Shown piece by piece: positions 12,601 to 22,717 of a stretch of DNA of 64,000 bases; positions within the stretch are counted from its first letter, which is position 1; each line of letters begins with the position of its first letter. The notes under the pieces were generated by a model, which ran no database searches, was not told the DNA's origin, and was given only the letters and a program-made list of their open reading frames with translations. Position numbers and translations under genes: made by a program. The DNA is from Dendrolimus kikuchii (Eukaryota; Arthropoda; Insecta; Lepidoptera; Lasiocampidae): the NCBI GenBank assembly GCA_019925095.2, contig CM034412.1:11632001-11696000 (forward strand). The letters run 5' to 3'.

Positions 12601-15600
12601 TTAAGCAATAAGGCAGCCTATTGTACAACTAGTCTACTACCTTCTAATTTTAAGATATGAAAATGTGTTACTGTTTCTATTATATTTATATTGCTGTACA
12701 ATAAAGAGTATTATTGTTGTTGGACACTACACTATGAAAAAATATAGAATTAGCGAAGCAAATTACATGTTGAATTCTTTATGTGGAATTAATAACATTT
12801 AGCTATATATAGAATCTTTAAATTTTGTAATACATAAACATGTTTGGCTCTAAATTTGAAGGCCTAGGCTCCAACCGCAGTAGATTGGAGCCTGCTGGTC
12901 AATACACCACTATTTACCATTTTATACGTCAGGGCTTAAATTTTTAAATTCATTTACAGGACACCCTGAAAATGGCTCAGAAGACCACGAAATCTTTATC
13001 AAGCCGCAGCGACTACAACGCTTTGGCAGATCGTCTTACTGATACCCTTAATTTGGAGGTGATCGAACCAGTTCTGCGCGTGCACAGAGCATACAAGCAC
13101 TCGTTAGCTGCTCCTCATTGCCAGGAACACCTCATGTGCTTAGTCAACCAGCATCCTGATCAGGGAAAGCCTGGTAAGTTCACTTCATAGAAGAATGAAA
13201 CTTTATTTCTAGAAATGCAGGAAACATTTGTACAGTTGTGGTATGAAAAGGTTCGTCACCTTGAAGTCGACTTCTGCTTGCACGAGTACAAGAAACAGTA
13301 CTGCCAACATTTTAATCAATGTTACGTTTTGTTTCGTGTATAAAATATAGAAACGTAAAAAAAGAAAAGTGCAATGTTGAGAATGACAGACGCTGATATT
13401 AAAAACAATTTTAATTATCAGAAATGAAGATGATATAATCACTACACTTATCATAAATATTAAAACCGGTGAAAAAGTTTTACATCTCTAAACAATCTTC
13501 TTACACAACATAGAAAATCAAATAACTTTGATCTAAGTCATTTTAAACTTTATTATCAAACGGTTAAACATAATTTTCTGTGAAACAGTCTGTTCTATGA
13601 CTTAGTTTGAAAAGGTAACGTGTGCTCGCGGAACGTTAAATGAACCAATTTGAAAACTGGTGTACCTTTTCATACCACGACTGTACATTAGGAGGTAATA
13701 CAACCAAATACAGTGAAAGCTGTATAACAGTAATCTCAAGGGACCTAGCATCTTTCATCATTTCTAAAGGCCTTTCTTTTATCCAGTTTTCCAAATAGTC
13801 TACTTTGAAATTACAATTGCCTTATTTATAGATGGTCCCGCTAAGAGTGGTCGAAACGTACCGTATTTCATTTCTAGAGGTGAAGATGTCAATGAAAAAT
13901 GCACATTTTATGTTGTTATTACATATTTATTTTTCAAAACAAAACAAAACTTATGGATAAATTGTATAAATTGTCTTACTTATACAATCTAGTGAGCTAC
14001 AAAGTCTCAACTATAGTGGTAAACTTCGAAAAAAATCTATGAAAGCAATACCCAATTAAAGTTGTGAAAATTCCCAGAAACAGAGATATTATACTTCCAA
14101 TGCAAAGTGTCGGGAAATCATTCTAATTATTATCAGTAGAAGAGATCTTTTACATAGTCAAGGCCCAGATATCCAAGGCCCGCTTAACCAATTTTCACTA
14201 TAGTCTCATTATACTTGAGACAAAAATACGAAACAGAAGGGTGCGCTAAAAAAATAAAGTGCATAAAATAATCATTGCAAATCGAAATTTACATTACATG
14301 ATAAGAATTATGGTGGAAACATGCTAACATGCCAACCAAAGGGACTTTTTGACACACGACGTGTATCATGCTCGTTAAGGCTACGTTCCATTAGAGACTC
14401 ACAACGACCACGTTCACGAGCGCGATTTTTCCCGTTCCACTGCTTGCCCAATCGTAAACTCAAGTGGAACGGTTATTCGACCCACCTCTTGACACGTGTC
14501 GTTGTGAGTGTTGTTTTATCAAAAATGATGACGTCATTAGTGACGTTTTCGCCACGACCACAACAACCGCGGTCACCTTGTGGAACGGCTAACAAAGCAC
14601 TTTGGACGTTGTGAGCTACTAATGGAACGCCCTGTAGAATGTCGCAGGCGCACTGACACTGACAATTAATTGTACATCTGTTAGTTTTTCTGAAAATCTA
14701 AAAAGTATATGTTCCACAAAGTTTTTTGTATAATTGACTCGTGGCATCGAATGTTGTCCAGAAATACCCCCACTATCATTAACACGCTGAATGGGGAACA
14801 AGGGGATAGCGTAACGTGTGAAATCGTGGCGTCGCGGGTCGCATCGGTTGTTTACATTCTGTTTCTAGTCATAAAAATTGTTTTTTAAAAAGGTTTTTAA
14901 ATACAAGCTTTTGAAATCCTGGAAATCATGTAGCAGCAGAGTGCTAGCCAAGACAAGTAAAACAATCCCAGATACGACGGGTCTATCTTGTTTAGTACAA
15001 GAGTTCCTATGGCCACCTTCCGATTCCATCATCAGATCAGCTCCATGGTACCATAATATTGCATTGTCACGCGATATACATATGTGTGCAAAATTTCAGC
15101 TCAATCGGAAACCGGGAAGTTAGTTAAATTTAACTTACAAGATTCCACCCGAACTTACATACATACTTACATACATACATACGTACATACATACATACGT
15201 ACATCCATTGCAAGTTAAATAAAAGCTTGTAAAAAATAGTACATTTTGATTTGAATTCACACGCATCTCGTGATATCGTGTCGCATCGCGTGTTAATAAT
15301 ATGTGTCCGGTTTTAAAACCGTATCTATTTCATCTATGAAAACATGCCGTGTGTCTGATAACAGCAATAACAACACAATATCTAGATCGCGCGCATATTG
15401 TACTTTGTAAGCAAATACTAATAATTGGCACACAACAATGAAATTAGTAATTACATAGATTTTTGTTGTGTATCAATTATTAAACAATTTTATCAAGATT
15501 TTAGAGACACACAAACGCATCCTCGGTGCATATACCATTCCCTCTAAATTAGAATAGTGCGCGTTGAACACCTGCTTACTTACTGCCTTGATGCGGATGA

Positions 15601-17985
15601 TAGATAAAATTAGTAGATGACACATATTATAAAATTAAAATCTTAAGCTCGATTGCAGCACCACCTACCATGTCCAATTGTGGATCTAAACCTAGCAGTG
15701 GTTCACTCAAACATATAAAAAAATTTCATCAAAATCGATCCAGCAGTTTAGGAGTTCAGTTACATATACATGTAGGTTAAGAAAAATTATATATATCAAG
15801 ACAAAAGAGCGGGCGTTTAACCACACTCTAAGCAAATGGCCCACCTGGGAAGTAGTCACTACAATTTATGGACGTTTACAACACTAGGTAATTTTAAAAC
15901 GTCTTGCAAATGGCCCCATGTCGTAGGGTAGAGGAAAAATCTCGGCAGAAAGTTCTTTACAAGTCGCAATAGTTTACGAATTAAACGATCTATTATCTTA
16001 CAATTATCTTCATTATATTATATTAATTATTTGTACTTATAGAGGGTAGAACATTTCCGTTAATTAAGTTGAGGATGGTTAGTACTAACAAAAAGAAAGG
16101 CAGGTGAATGGATAATAACATATATAGACCCGGCTATTGATCGTTATTTTAACTTTTACGAGACCTTACTCTTTCCTTTTACTGTTCTCTTTCTCTTTTA
16201 CTATCCTCTTTCTCTTTTACTGTCCTCTTTCTCTACTGTCCTCTTTCTTTTTTTACTGTCCGCTTTATATTTTGCAGGGCCCAATTTATGACTTTCTTAA
16301 TCCATTTTTTTGTTCCTTTTATCTCTTTACCTTTACTCAGTCCATTTTCATTTTATATATTAACATATTATGTTTAACGAAGTCTTTCGCTTTGGTTTTA
16401 TTTCGAATTAGAGTTTGCTGCGCCGAGTGTCAAACCCTAGGCAGTAGCTTTATTTTTGTTTACACAAAAACTTAGTTCGGTTTTTTATATATAAAATAAT
16501 AACAAAGAAACTAAGTCCATATATTATAGTCTACACAACTGCACAGCAAAATATAGAGGTGACTCGAAGCAGACCCGATTTGAAGTAATACTTACAATAA
16601 ATGACTCGTTGTTTATGACAACATAAATATTTGTTAGTGAATTCAAAAAAGGCGATTGTAGCGCCAACTATTTTGCTAATCCATCTATTTTAAGGAAACG
16701 ACTCCATTTATCGGGATAAAATGTATCCTAAGTGTTAACTCGGGTTATAAATTCTAAAAAAATACATTTTCGAAACCTCCTGGTCCGAATTATCCTCCCT
16801 GATCTTATCACATTTTTAAAACGCATTGTACAAACTCGAACCATTTACAGATTTATTTTGATATAGATTTTGGTATTTCTTTAACCCTTTAGCTCACTAT
16901 TAGCACATATGTGTCCGCGATGAGAGTGCAGATCGCGTTTGTGCACGTGATCGGTAATTGTGTTGTTGTCTCACTCTGTTTATATAGGAGTTGTATGATT
17001 TGTATGAAATGGGTATATTTTCTTGGTATATTACGAGATAGTGATAGTGTTAGTCTTGCGGCTTTTTGGTATATCGATAATTGTCTTAAAGGAATACTTA
17101 ATTTGAAATATTTCAGGACTATCAGGTTTTAAGACAGGCTTAACAAAACTAAGCAGTATAGCAGCTTCGGCCGCGCTTAGCTTCCAAAATGGCAAAGGAT
17201 TCTGGGATCTGTACAACGCGGTACAGAGCGATGTCAACTGTGAGGTAAATATTATTTTTTTACGATTACAGGTTTGAAGTATTTATTTTCAACATAAGGC
17301 TAACCAAACTGATTCAATTTGGTTGAAAAGCCCAGAAATTAAAAAAAAACATATCGTAAAAACCGCGCCTCTCTTATAATAATAATAATAAGGCATATGG
17401 AGTCAACGACCATCGTACCGCTATTGGTGTCTGTCCGTTAACGATTTAGTAGCAAAGAGCCCCGACCGACATCTAGTGTGGCTCTCGCTCGCTAAATGGG
17501 TGAAGGGCCAGATACAGAAAGCGGTTCTCCTAAGCACGGCATTGTGAGAAAGTTCCTGCCTCTGGAGCCCTGAAATAAATGTTTAAAATTTTTGGTAACT
17601 TTTTAATATTCTAACTAACGTTATTACTGCTAGTTGTAATATCAATTTTTTTCTACTATTATTCTACCGTGACAATATCGAGAACATATTGTGGATTTAG
17701 TAGAATACGAATTCCTGGCACTATCGCAATGGAATATCTTCGCCATACTAATATATTCAAATAGCAGATTTGAGCCCCAGGTAATTAAAAATCAGAGTAT
17801 ACTTTCGTCAGCCAAACTATAGCTGTTATGAGGTGTCAAACAGTCTTATCATAATGTAATTATAATACAATTGTCAATTAATAATCTTAATTAACCCTTT
17901 CCAGGCGGTATACCCGGCTGACTGCTCCGCGTTCCACGAACACGAACAGAAAGTCACCACAGAGGTGTACCATAACGAATTATAA
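6087..17985 (+). CDS. Unnamed insect secretory-pathway protein gene, 3' five exons
   Basis: Five exons (6087-6651, 9147-9336, 12960-13173, 17117-17244, 17905-17985) join in phase through AG acceptors and GTAAGT/GTAAGG/GTAAAT donors. They give 391 residues plus a split first codon and end in TAA. I do not recognise a named domain; it looks like an uncharacterised arthropod protein. Seen directly: a glycine/asparagine-rich low-complexity part (residues ~1-75), a basic RQKR site (36-39) that fits a furin-type cleavage motif, four cysteines all in the last third (305, 311, 364, 372) that could form two disulphides, and a C-terminal HNEL matching the ER-retention pattern [KRHQSA][DENQ]EL. Inference: a lumenal or secreted protein. 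The start codon and signal peptide were not found and may lie upstream of the window. A TATAAA ~55 bp after the stop is a weak polyadenylation candidate. Confidence 0.8.
6668..6981 (+). repeat. Rep-F element in intron
   Basis: This is one of three copies (others 14883-15231 minus, 54404-54730 plus). It starts '(c)gcttttatttaacttgcaa', has a core 'accaacttcccggtttccga', then 'ggtaccatggagctgatct', and ends 'aaaagcttgtatttaaaaac'. The ends form imperfect inverted repeats (TACAAGCTTTT/AAAAGCTTGTA). It begins only ~17 bp after the exon donor at 6652. Confidence 0.75.
7050..7872. repeat. Dispersed repeats, no gene
   Basis: Bases ~7355-7385 and 7785-7865 belong to the same family as the hairpin at 62101-62375 (shared 'atagtaatttttatgtttta' and 'gaagtcggttttg'). 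Between them, 7386-7785 is a lepidopteran-type dispersed repeat with the terminal phrases 'ctagctgaccctgcaaac' and 'cagccgttctcgagttttag'. Confidence 0.55.
7873..8048 (-). repeat. Rep-B SINE, 5'-truncated
   Basis: The 3' half of Rep-B on the minus strand, with tail at 7867-7876, ends where the consensus would continue 'gcggcatactctagacca'. It lies in the first visible intron of the unnamed gene. Confidence 0.7.
8160..8590. repeat. LINE-like debris plus minus-strand Rep-C
   Basis: Bases 8180-8335 resemble the segment near 29150-29290 (both carry an 'aggctaaccgtttcacgcc'-like phrase and a '(g)tggtatcac/ggcact' block), so they are copies of one repeat. Bases 8480-8590 are a decayed minus-strand Rep-C ('aatggccggccttatcatc', then 'agcgatctcttccaagtaa'). 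Confidence 0.5.
8918..9080 (-). mobile_element. RTE-type LINE, 163-bp 3' fragment with TSD
   Basis: On the minus strand this is the very end of an RTE-like ORF (frame reading through ...SEV.K.. to AYPARE-type residues) followed by a (TATG)n tail. Exact 13-bp flanks TAATTCAAATATA at 8905-8917 and 9081-9093 are the target-site duplication. It sits ~66 bp before the exon acceptor at 9146. Confidence 0.85.
9147..9336 (+). CDS. Unnamed gene, second visible exon
   Basis: The acceptor is 'ccatattccag' ending at 9146 and the donor is 'gtaagg' at 9337. The C completes the serine codon begun in the previous exon and 63 codons follow (residues 188-251), leaving at phase 0. The peptide is tyrosine-, lysine- and valine-rich and probably mostly helical (YVLKKYLDIDTDVYEYVKP-type run). 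Translation past 9336 is intronic. Confidence 0.85.
9500..10300. repeat. Intronic repeats
   Basis: Bases 9513-9540 and ~9800-9840 carry 'cagcgcgctgtta' and 'gcgcgct..cgttcccgcc' in opposite order, suggesting the ends of an old inverted-repeat element. Bases 10135-10270 belong to a family with 'gaaccgtctaatgctgata' that recurs at 30000, 37110-37390, 43400 and 51480-51650. No coding potential is supported. Confidence 0.45.
10305..10607 (-). repeat. Rep-B SINE, near full length
   Basis: Minus-strand copy with T-run at 10299-10312 and the 5' end 'ggcaggaatggagaaag' at 10590-10607. It sits in the intron between the exons at 9147 and 12960. Confidence 0.75.
10891..10923. repeat. Perfect 13-bp stem-loop
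   Basis: GAACGCTTCTTTA at 10891-10903 pairs exactly with 10911-10923 across a 7-nt loop. Flanking 'catagagag' and 'ctctctctatg' allow the stem to extend outward. It directly precedes a Rep-E copy. Confidence 0.6.
10938..11202 (-). mobile_element. Rep-E MITE copy
   Basis: The ends are imperfect inverted repeats ('gctcgttcctttagtatctc' against the complement of 'cgttgtgagtctcttgtgg'). The interior has 'attactaatgacgtaatga' and 'acccatgtcaagtggtg'. Related copies lie at 14379, 22718 and 46265. Confidence 0.7.
11737..11779. repeat. Perfect 15-bp stem-loop
   Basis: GTCAAAGAGTTTCTT at 11737-11751 pairs exactly with 11765-11779 around a 13-nt loop. No known RNA family is recognised. Confidence 0.6.
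11878..12013 (+). repeat. Rep-B SINE, 5' half only
   Basis: Begins 'cgtgcaggaacggagaaag' and runs to 'tggtctaaagtcgcc', then passes directly into another dispersed repeat (12015-12252). The 3' half and A-tail are missing. Confidence 0.7.
12015..12252 (+). repeat. Dispersed repeat ending in 'gacgtcgcgggcacagc'
   Basis: Shares 'gaacgcgctaatctcagga', 'aaaaattcttt' and 'aagaaggctataggtta' with 63380-63600, and more weakly with 31111-31260. The class is not determined. Confidence 0.55.
12582..12718 (+). repeat. Rep-C tail
   Basis: Has 'ggttgcctggaagatattg', then 'taagcaataaggcagcc' in place of the canonical hairpin, and ends 'acaataaagagtatt'. It is more diverged than the copies at 5810 and 61793. 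Confidence 0.65.
12960..13173 (+). CDS. Unnamed gene, third visible exon (first Cys pair)
   Basis: The acceptor is 'catttacag' ending at 12959 and the donor is 'gtaagt' at 13174. The exon enters at phase 0 and exits after the G of a glycine codon (residues 252-323). It carries C305 and C311 in a short HCQEHLMC motif. A Met codon at 12972 is internal. Confidence 0.85.
13233..13683. mobile_element. 451-bp MITE with TA-CAGT/ACTG-TA ends
   Basis: Terminal inverted repeats CAGTTGTGGTATGAAAAGGT and its near-perfect complement (13664-13683) are flanked by TA at 13231-13232 and 13684-13685. The CAGT start and TA duplication are hallmarks of Tc1/mariner-mobilised elements. There is no transposase frame, so it is non-autonomous. 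It lies ~58 bp inside the intron after the donor at 13174. Confidence 0.8.
14379..14636 (+). mobile_element. Rep-E MITE, best-preserved copy
   Basis: The left end 'cgttccattagagactcac' and the complement of the right end 'gctactaatggaacg' match except for a few bases. The interior carries 'tgatgacgtcattagtgac'. The element is intronic. Confidence 0.75.
14883..15231 (-). repeat. Rep-F element with internal (CATA)n tract
   Basis: Reverse copy of Rep-F. The left edge is 'aaaaaggtttttaaatac' and the right edge is 'aaataaaagcttgta'. A (cata)/(cgta) tract at 15153-15205 is longer than in the other two copies. Confidence 0.75.
15240..17116. other. Intron without recognised genes
   Basis: Mostly AT-rich. 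Bases 16150-16265 are a pyrimidine-rich minisatellite of about five ~20-25 bp units ('ttttactgtcctctttct'). Bases 16803-16868 share 'cgcattgtacaaactcgaac' with 54300-54330. Frames here are low-complexity or lack splice support. Confidence 0.5.
17117..17244 (+). CDS. Unnamed gene, fourth visible exon
   Basis: The acceptor is 'aatatttcag' ending at 17116 and the donor is 'gtaaat' at 17245. GA completes the glycine codon, 42 codons follow (residues 324-365), exiting at phase 0. The peptide has a small-residue helix (LSSIAASAALSF) and ends in DVNCE with C364. Confidence 0.85.
17905..17985 (+). CDS. Unnamed gene, terminal exon ending in HNEL
   Basis: The acceptor is 'aaccctttccag' ending at 17904. 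Twenty-six codons (residues 366-391) carry YPADC (C372) and finish HNEL-TAA. The retained pattern at the very C-terminus is what ER-retrieval receptors of the KDEL type recognise. Confidence 0.85.
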   Translation, partial: AVYPADCSAFHEHEQKVTTEVYHNEL

Positions 17986-18288
17986 ACTAGTAGCCAACTT
18001 AATTAACTTAATTATAATTGATGAGAACCTTGTTTGTTGCTATAAATACTTTAAAATACACCATAACCACACCACAGATACAAAAATTAATACAATTTTT
18101 TTTTAAAGAAACAATCAAACTTTGATAAACATTTCATTAGTGAAATATGTCTCTTCTTGAGCTGCGACTATAGTTCTCTCGTTAATATTGGAGCTTCATC
18201 TGCGTTGGTGTCAAAGATTTAGGTATATTTAAAGCGTTAAAACATAACGTCATTAACGCGCCACATTAATGTATATACGTTATTTGAC

Positions 18289-19029
18289 GTTACGTTAGGT
18301 TATGGTGTTTGAAAGACAAGAAACCAGAACGATTGCAAGGATAATGGTCGATGATGTTATGCTGGAGCAAGTGAATGAGTTTGTATATCTTGGATGTGCT
18401 TTTAGCAGGGATGGAAGGTACACCGCTGATATGGAAAGAAGAGTGAATTTGGGGAATGGTTTGAATGGAGCGTTAGGTAAACTTCTAGGCGCTAAGAATC
18501 TCAGACAGAAGGCCCAGCTCGCCATACACAACGCGGTGCTGGTACCTACGCTCACGTATGGAAGCGAGAGTTGGGTATGGAAGAGAGAGCATGAAAGTAG
18601 AGTAAACGCGGTCGAGATGCGAGCACTGCGCAAAATCTGCGGAGTGACGCTCGCGGACCGCGTTCGTAATACCGAAGTAAGAAAGAGTTGGTCTGAAAGA
18701 GAGTTTCGGGGTGAAGGTAAGGAAAGGAATGCTCCGGTGGTTCGGGCATGTGGAAAGAATGCATGATGAAAGAATGACTAAACAGATACACAATGCAAAA
18801 GTGGATGGATGCAGAAGTCGTGGAAGGCCACGACACACCTTCCATGATCAAATTGATCGTGTACTAGCAGAAGGTGATGTCAGGAGCCTTAAGAACAGAC
18901 GAGCGTGCATGACAAGAGTTATGAATGTCAAAGAAGCAAGTGAGGTGTGTAAGAATGGGACTAAATGGCGCTCTGTTGTTCGTGCCTACCCCGCAAGGGA
19001 ACTGGCGTGTACTTATGTATGTATGTATG
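18289..19029 (+). pseudogene. RTE-type LINE, 741-bp 3' fragment with TSD
   Basis: Frames 18302-18700 and 18711-19020 read as the C-terminal part of an RTE-clade reverse-transcriptase polyprotein. Marks are FVYLGCAFSRDGRY, LVPTLTYGSESWVW, LRKICGVTLADR, then GMLRWFGHVERM, GRPRHTFHDQID and an ending in AYPARELA. The two frames are shifted near 18700, so the ORF is broken. The tail is (TATG)n at ~19014-19029. Exact 13-bp flanks TACGTTATTTGAC (18276-18288, 19030-19042) are the target-site duplication. It lies ~300 bp downstream of the unnamed gene. Confidence 0.9.
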
Positions 19030-19226
19030 TACGTTATTTGACAATATTTAACGTCATTAAGAGTATCGCATCTCAAGTAACCCATTATGCCCATCACCAC
19101 ATCTGCGTGAAACGGCGTAAATCTTTAACGCTAACGCAGGTAAAACCCCACCGCTAGGTTCAGGCGAGGTCTACAATTTGGCTGAGACTTTTCTGTAAAG
19201 ATTTATATAAAAATTTGAATATCGAG

Positions 19227-19440
19227 CCTTTATTACCGTTTTATCGTAAGTATATTTTTGTTGCAAAAAGTTTAAAACTATTATTTTGTTTTAAGAGTTT
19301 TAGTTTTAGTTAGATTAGACCCTACTGAATCAAAAAATAAAAGCCTTAAAACAAAACAATAGTTTAAAATACTTTTTGCAACAAACAATATGGTCCAAAT
19401 GTTGCTTAACATAAAACCGCGGTAAGGGCTTGATATGCAT
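19227..19440. mobile_element. Rep-H palindromic MITE
   Basis: The left half ('ttattaccgttttatcgta', 'ttgttgcaaaaag', 'aaactattattttgtttt') and the right half are near-perfect inverted copies around ~19318. A second copy is at 33411-33645 in an ARL3 intron. Confidence 0.75.
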
Positions 19441-19640
19441 GAATACTTAACACTGGCTAGATACACACGTCGTGCGGAGCTATAAAAAAAGAAACAGTGA
19501 ATATATTGAATAAAAATTGTGTTACGATTGTTACTAGACTATTAACTTGACTATATGCTGCACGAAAAATGTGTCAAAGTATTATGGCAACTTAAATTTA
19601 AGATGGCATTTGATCTTCGTAATTAGCAATCTGTTCGCAC

Positions 19641-19760
19641 TTATGACCGGTTCCTATATCCTACTTAATAGTTAAATAAATAGTTCATTTGCCTTGCTAC
19701 TGTTTAAAATTTCACAGAAACTTCAAACAAGTATTGTTGAATTTATACCTATGGTGAACT
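19641..19760. repeat. Rep-D palindromic MITE, degraded
   Basis: The left arm is clear ('ttatgaccggttcctatat', 'ttcatttgccttgcta'). The right arm is decayed. Confidence 0.5.
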
Positions 19761-19769
19761 GTATTATAA

Positions 19770-20920
19770 AACTATACTATAGATATTGATTAGTAAAGAA
19801 TGATAACAAATAAAACCTGGTAAAAATGATAAAGCTAGTGAATAAATGGTAAATATAGTAACCGGACATTAGTCCAACCATCAATAGCGGTCCTACTTCC
19901 AAACCCTTTTTGTGGTTAGTATTTACGTCGTTATCTGACCGAAATTCTCGAAGAAAAGAAACTATGAAACGCTTTCGAGAGTGAGCCTTGATACTTTTGT
20001 AATAAATTGTTTTAAAAATGAAAAATTTATAGTATACTGCAAGTTCAACTAAATAAATTATTATCGTCGTAAAATTTCACAAGGTTCTACATAATTTTAT
20101 AGTAAGTAACTTGAATTTTTTAATGTATAAATAATAATATCATACATAATTTTTGTTACATAAAAAAATATTTTAAGAACGTGATACCAGTACTATAACT
20201 ATTAACTATTGTAATTTTATATTTATTTAATTTCTTGTTGTTTTTTTTTTGTTTTGATATGTGTGTGAGTATTTTCTTCTACATAATAATAATATACTTA
20301 AAGCATTATTCATGATCAAATTTATTCGAGTTTTCAAAAATCCATAAAGTATTTAAATAATCATATGACGATAAGTACGATATAAGTACGTGGTCAAACA
20401 AAAAAATATATAACGTTAAACGCGCAGAGTTACCAACAATCAAAAATATTAACACCTAAAGCTAGAGTCAAAAAGACCTAAATCGCGATTACTAGAAAAT
20501 TCCGACAAAAATTATAAATAATTTACGTTTTATAAGAATCGCTATTTATAATCTATTTTATATATTTCTATATTATATCTTTAAGTGATGTTAATTTTTA
20601 GAATTTGGTAACCCTACGCGTCAAATTGTCATGAATGGGGAATACGCACTGAAGTATGAAACCTAAGAGGTCCATGGGAATTCGAGTATAAATAACAAAC
20701 ATGAAAGGTTTTGAAGAGTTTTTGGCTGTCATTTGAAGAGTATTCTTTTCGTGTTATGGCTTGGCAGTTAGGCCTTTAAACCAGCTTAAAGAGTAATGTT
20801 TACTGTCAAGTTCTATTGTATAAAATATTTGAATTGTACTAAAAATTATCAGTAGTTTATTTTTTAATTTGAGTCTGAGACGGAGCTTGTTACACACAAA
20901 ATCGTCATATTTCTCCGTTA
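19770..20920. other. AT-rich stretch, nothing recognised
   Basis: No exon-like frame, RNA gene or clear repeat family was seen on either strand. Confidence 0.5.
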
Positions 20921-20922
20921 TA

Positions 20923-21202
20923 TATAGGGTAAATTTTACCATTGTTGGCACCCAGACAGTTTATTCAATATATTTAAAAAAAAAAAATTATTTTGTAGTC
21001 ATAAAATCTTTATTTATTTTCAAAAATAATATTTTTAAAATTACATCGAAAATAAAATATTATTATTATTCACATTATTCATGTTATTGTATGGCCACAA
21101 AATAAAAAAAAACCTTAATGCTTTGAAGTGAATAATAGGGTGCCAATCACCGTACTGGAGTGCCAACATTGCCAAAACAACAATAAAAAGTTGACCCTAT
21201 AT
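20923..21202. repeat. Rep-G element
   Basis: Starts 'tatagggtaaattttacc', then 'attgttggcaccc', and ends 'ttgaccctata'. It has an internal 'tgtatggccacaaaataaa'. Related pieces lie at 22994-23107, 45366-45545 and 47407-47435. A non-autonomous DNA element is the likeliest class. Confidence 0.6.
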
Positions 21203-21719
21203 TCACTTATTTTCTTTTTGTGACTAGTTTTCAAATTCATGTTAAGCCTGGTTTATATTTGCATTATTTGTATAATGTTAAATAAAATATGAGTTTGACG
21301 AGTTGTCCTTATCATCGTTTAGGCAGACATTTTCCAGTTAAGTAATAAGTTGTCGATTAGTAGATGTCTGTCCAGACGATGCATAAGGTAAGCATATGTA
21401 AATCAGGGTTTAAATGTAGTAATAATTTATTAATTAAGTACATTAATTTATAATTATTTTGGCTGGACATTTGGTGCTAGAATTTTAAAATTAGTAACTT
21501 TCTTTACTTTCCTGTATTTTTTGCTCAAAATAAGGCCGAATATTTTTCACAATCTTTAAAATTTTGCACCACTTTTATGATACGGTTCTGTTACTTTCCA
21601 TTCTTTCGAACTGCTAACTTGAATATTTGAAGTGTAAAATTTATTCCTATAAAAAACTCATTTCATTTCAACTTTATAAAACTTTAAACGACTTTTCAAA
21701 ATATAAATATGTATTTAAT

Positions 21720-22159
21720 CAGTGGCGTAGCTTGCCTTATACGGGCTCTGTATTGGGGGCTAGCAACATGTATTGGGGGCCCAAAGGGAGGGTAAAGGAA
21801 AAAAACAAGAAATGCTCTAATTTAATTAAAAAATTATATATTGATTATAAGTCATTCCTTATACTGAATACTCCAAGGAGCTAAGTTAGACAAATAATTC
21901 AAAACAAAAATACACTTTTCTCGCCCCATTTTTCTTCACTCTTCCATAGCTGAAGACGTTTTCAGTTTTTCTAGATTTCCTGCCTCTATAGACAATAATG
22001 ACGTCTGATAGCCGTTTCTGTTGGCCCAGCAGTTGTTCTCAAAAATGTTATTAAGCTATAAAAGATTTTGGATAACATTTTGCTTACACTTTCGGGGCCC
22101 CTGTGGCCCGGAGGCCCCGTATCATTGATACGGCTGATACGGCGGTAGCTACGCCCCTG
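21720..22159. mobile_element. 440-bp hAT-type MITE with 8-bp TSD
   Basis: Termini CAGTGGCGTAGCTTGCC and the complement of GGCGGTAGCTACGCCCCTG are inverted repeats. Exact 8-bp flanks TATTTAAT at 21712-21719 and 22160-22167 are the target-site duplication. CAGTGGCG-type ends with 8-bp duplications are characteristic of the hAT superfamily. There is no transposase. Confidence 0.85.
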
Positions 22160-22717
22160 TATTTAATGACTATTTATGTATATCTTAACTCTGACATTCC
22201 AACCACTTGCAGTGGCCAAGAGACCTAATGATCTAATATTTAAAAAATAAAAAAGTTCTCATCGAATATATACATTACCATACGTATTTTTAATATAATT
22301 CTTAAATAGTAATTAACGCATCTGTAATGCCCCTACTAGACCTATGATAATGTTAGTGATTGTGGCACACAGATGTGTCCTAGGGTTTAATGCGTTATTC
22401 GAATTGCGACATGACGTTTAACATTGACAGTTAATTCATATATATATACACTAATGTAGGTAATCATTAACGGCGTTATTTTTTAACGCTATTAGTCGCG
22501 CTTGGTCACTGTTGCTAACAATAACGCAAGTGATAAAGGGGCCTAAGACAACCCATCGCTAGATTTTTTGATAATTTTAAACGTACTTAATATAATCGGA
22601 GGTAAATAATGAAACACTAACCTAACATAAACAGTAATTTAAAATCTCTATTTATTCTTATTTTATTTTCGGGTAGCGAAATATAAAATATTCTTTACGT
22701 ATTAAATTTCTTATATA

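Noticed and set aside
18295..18851. Minus-strand frames of 99-117 codons
   Set aside because: Antisense shadows of the RTE LINE reading frame.
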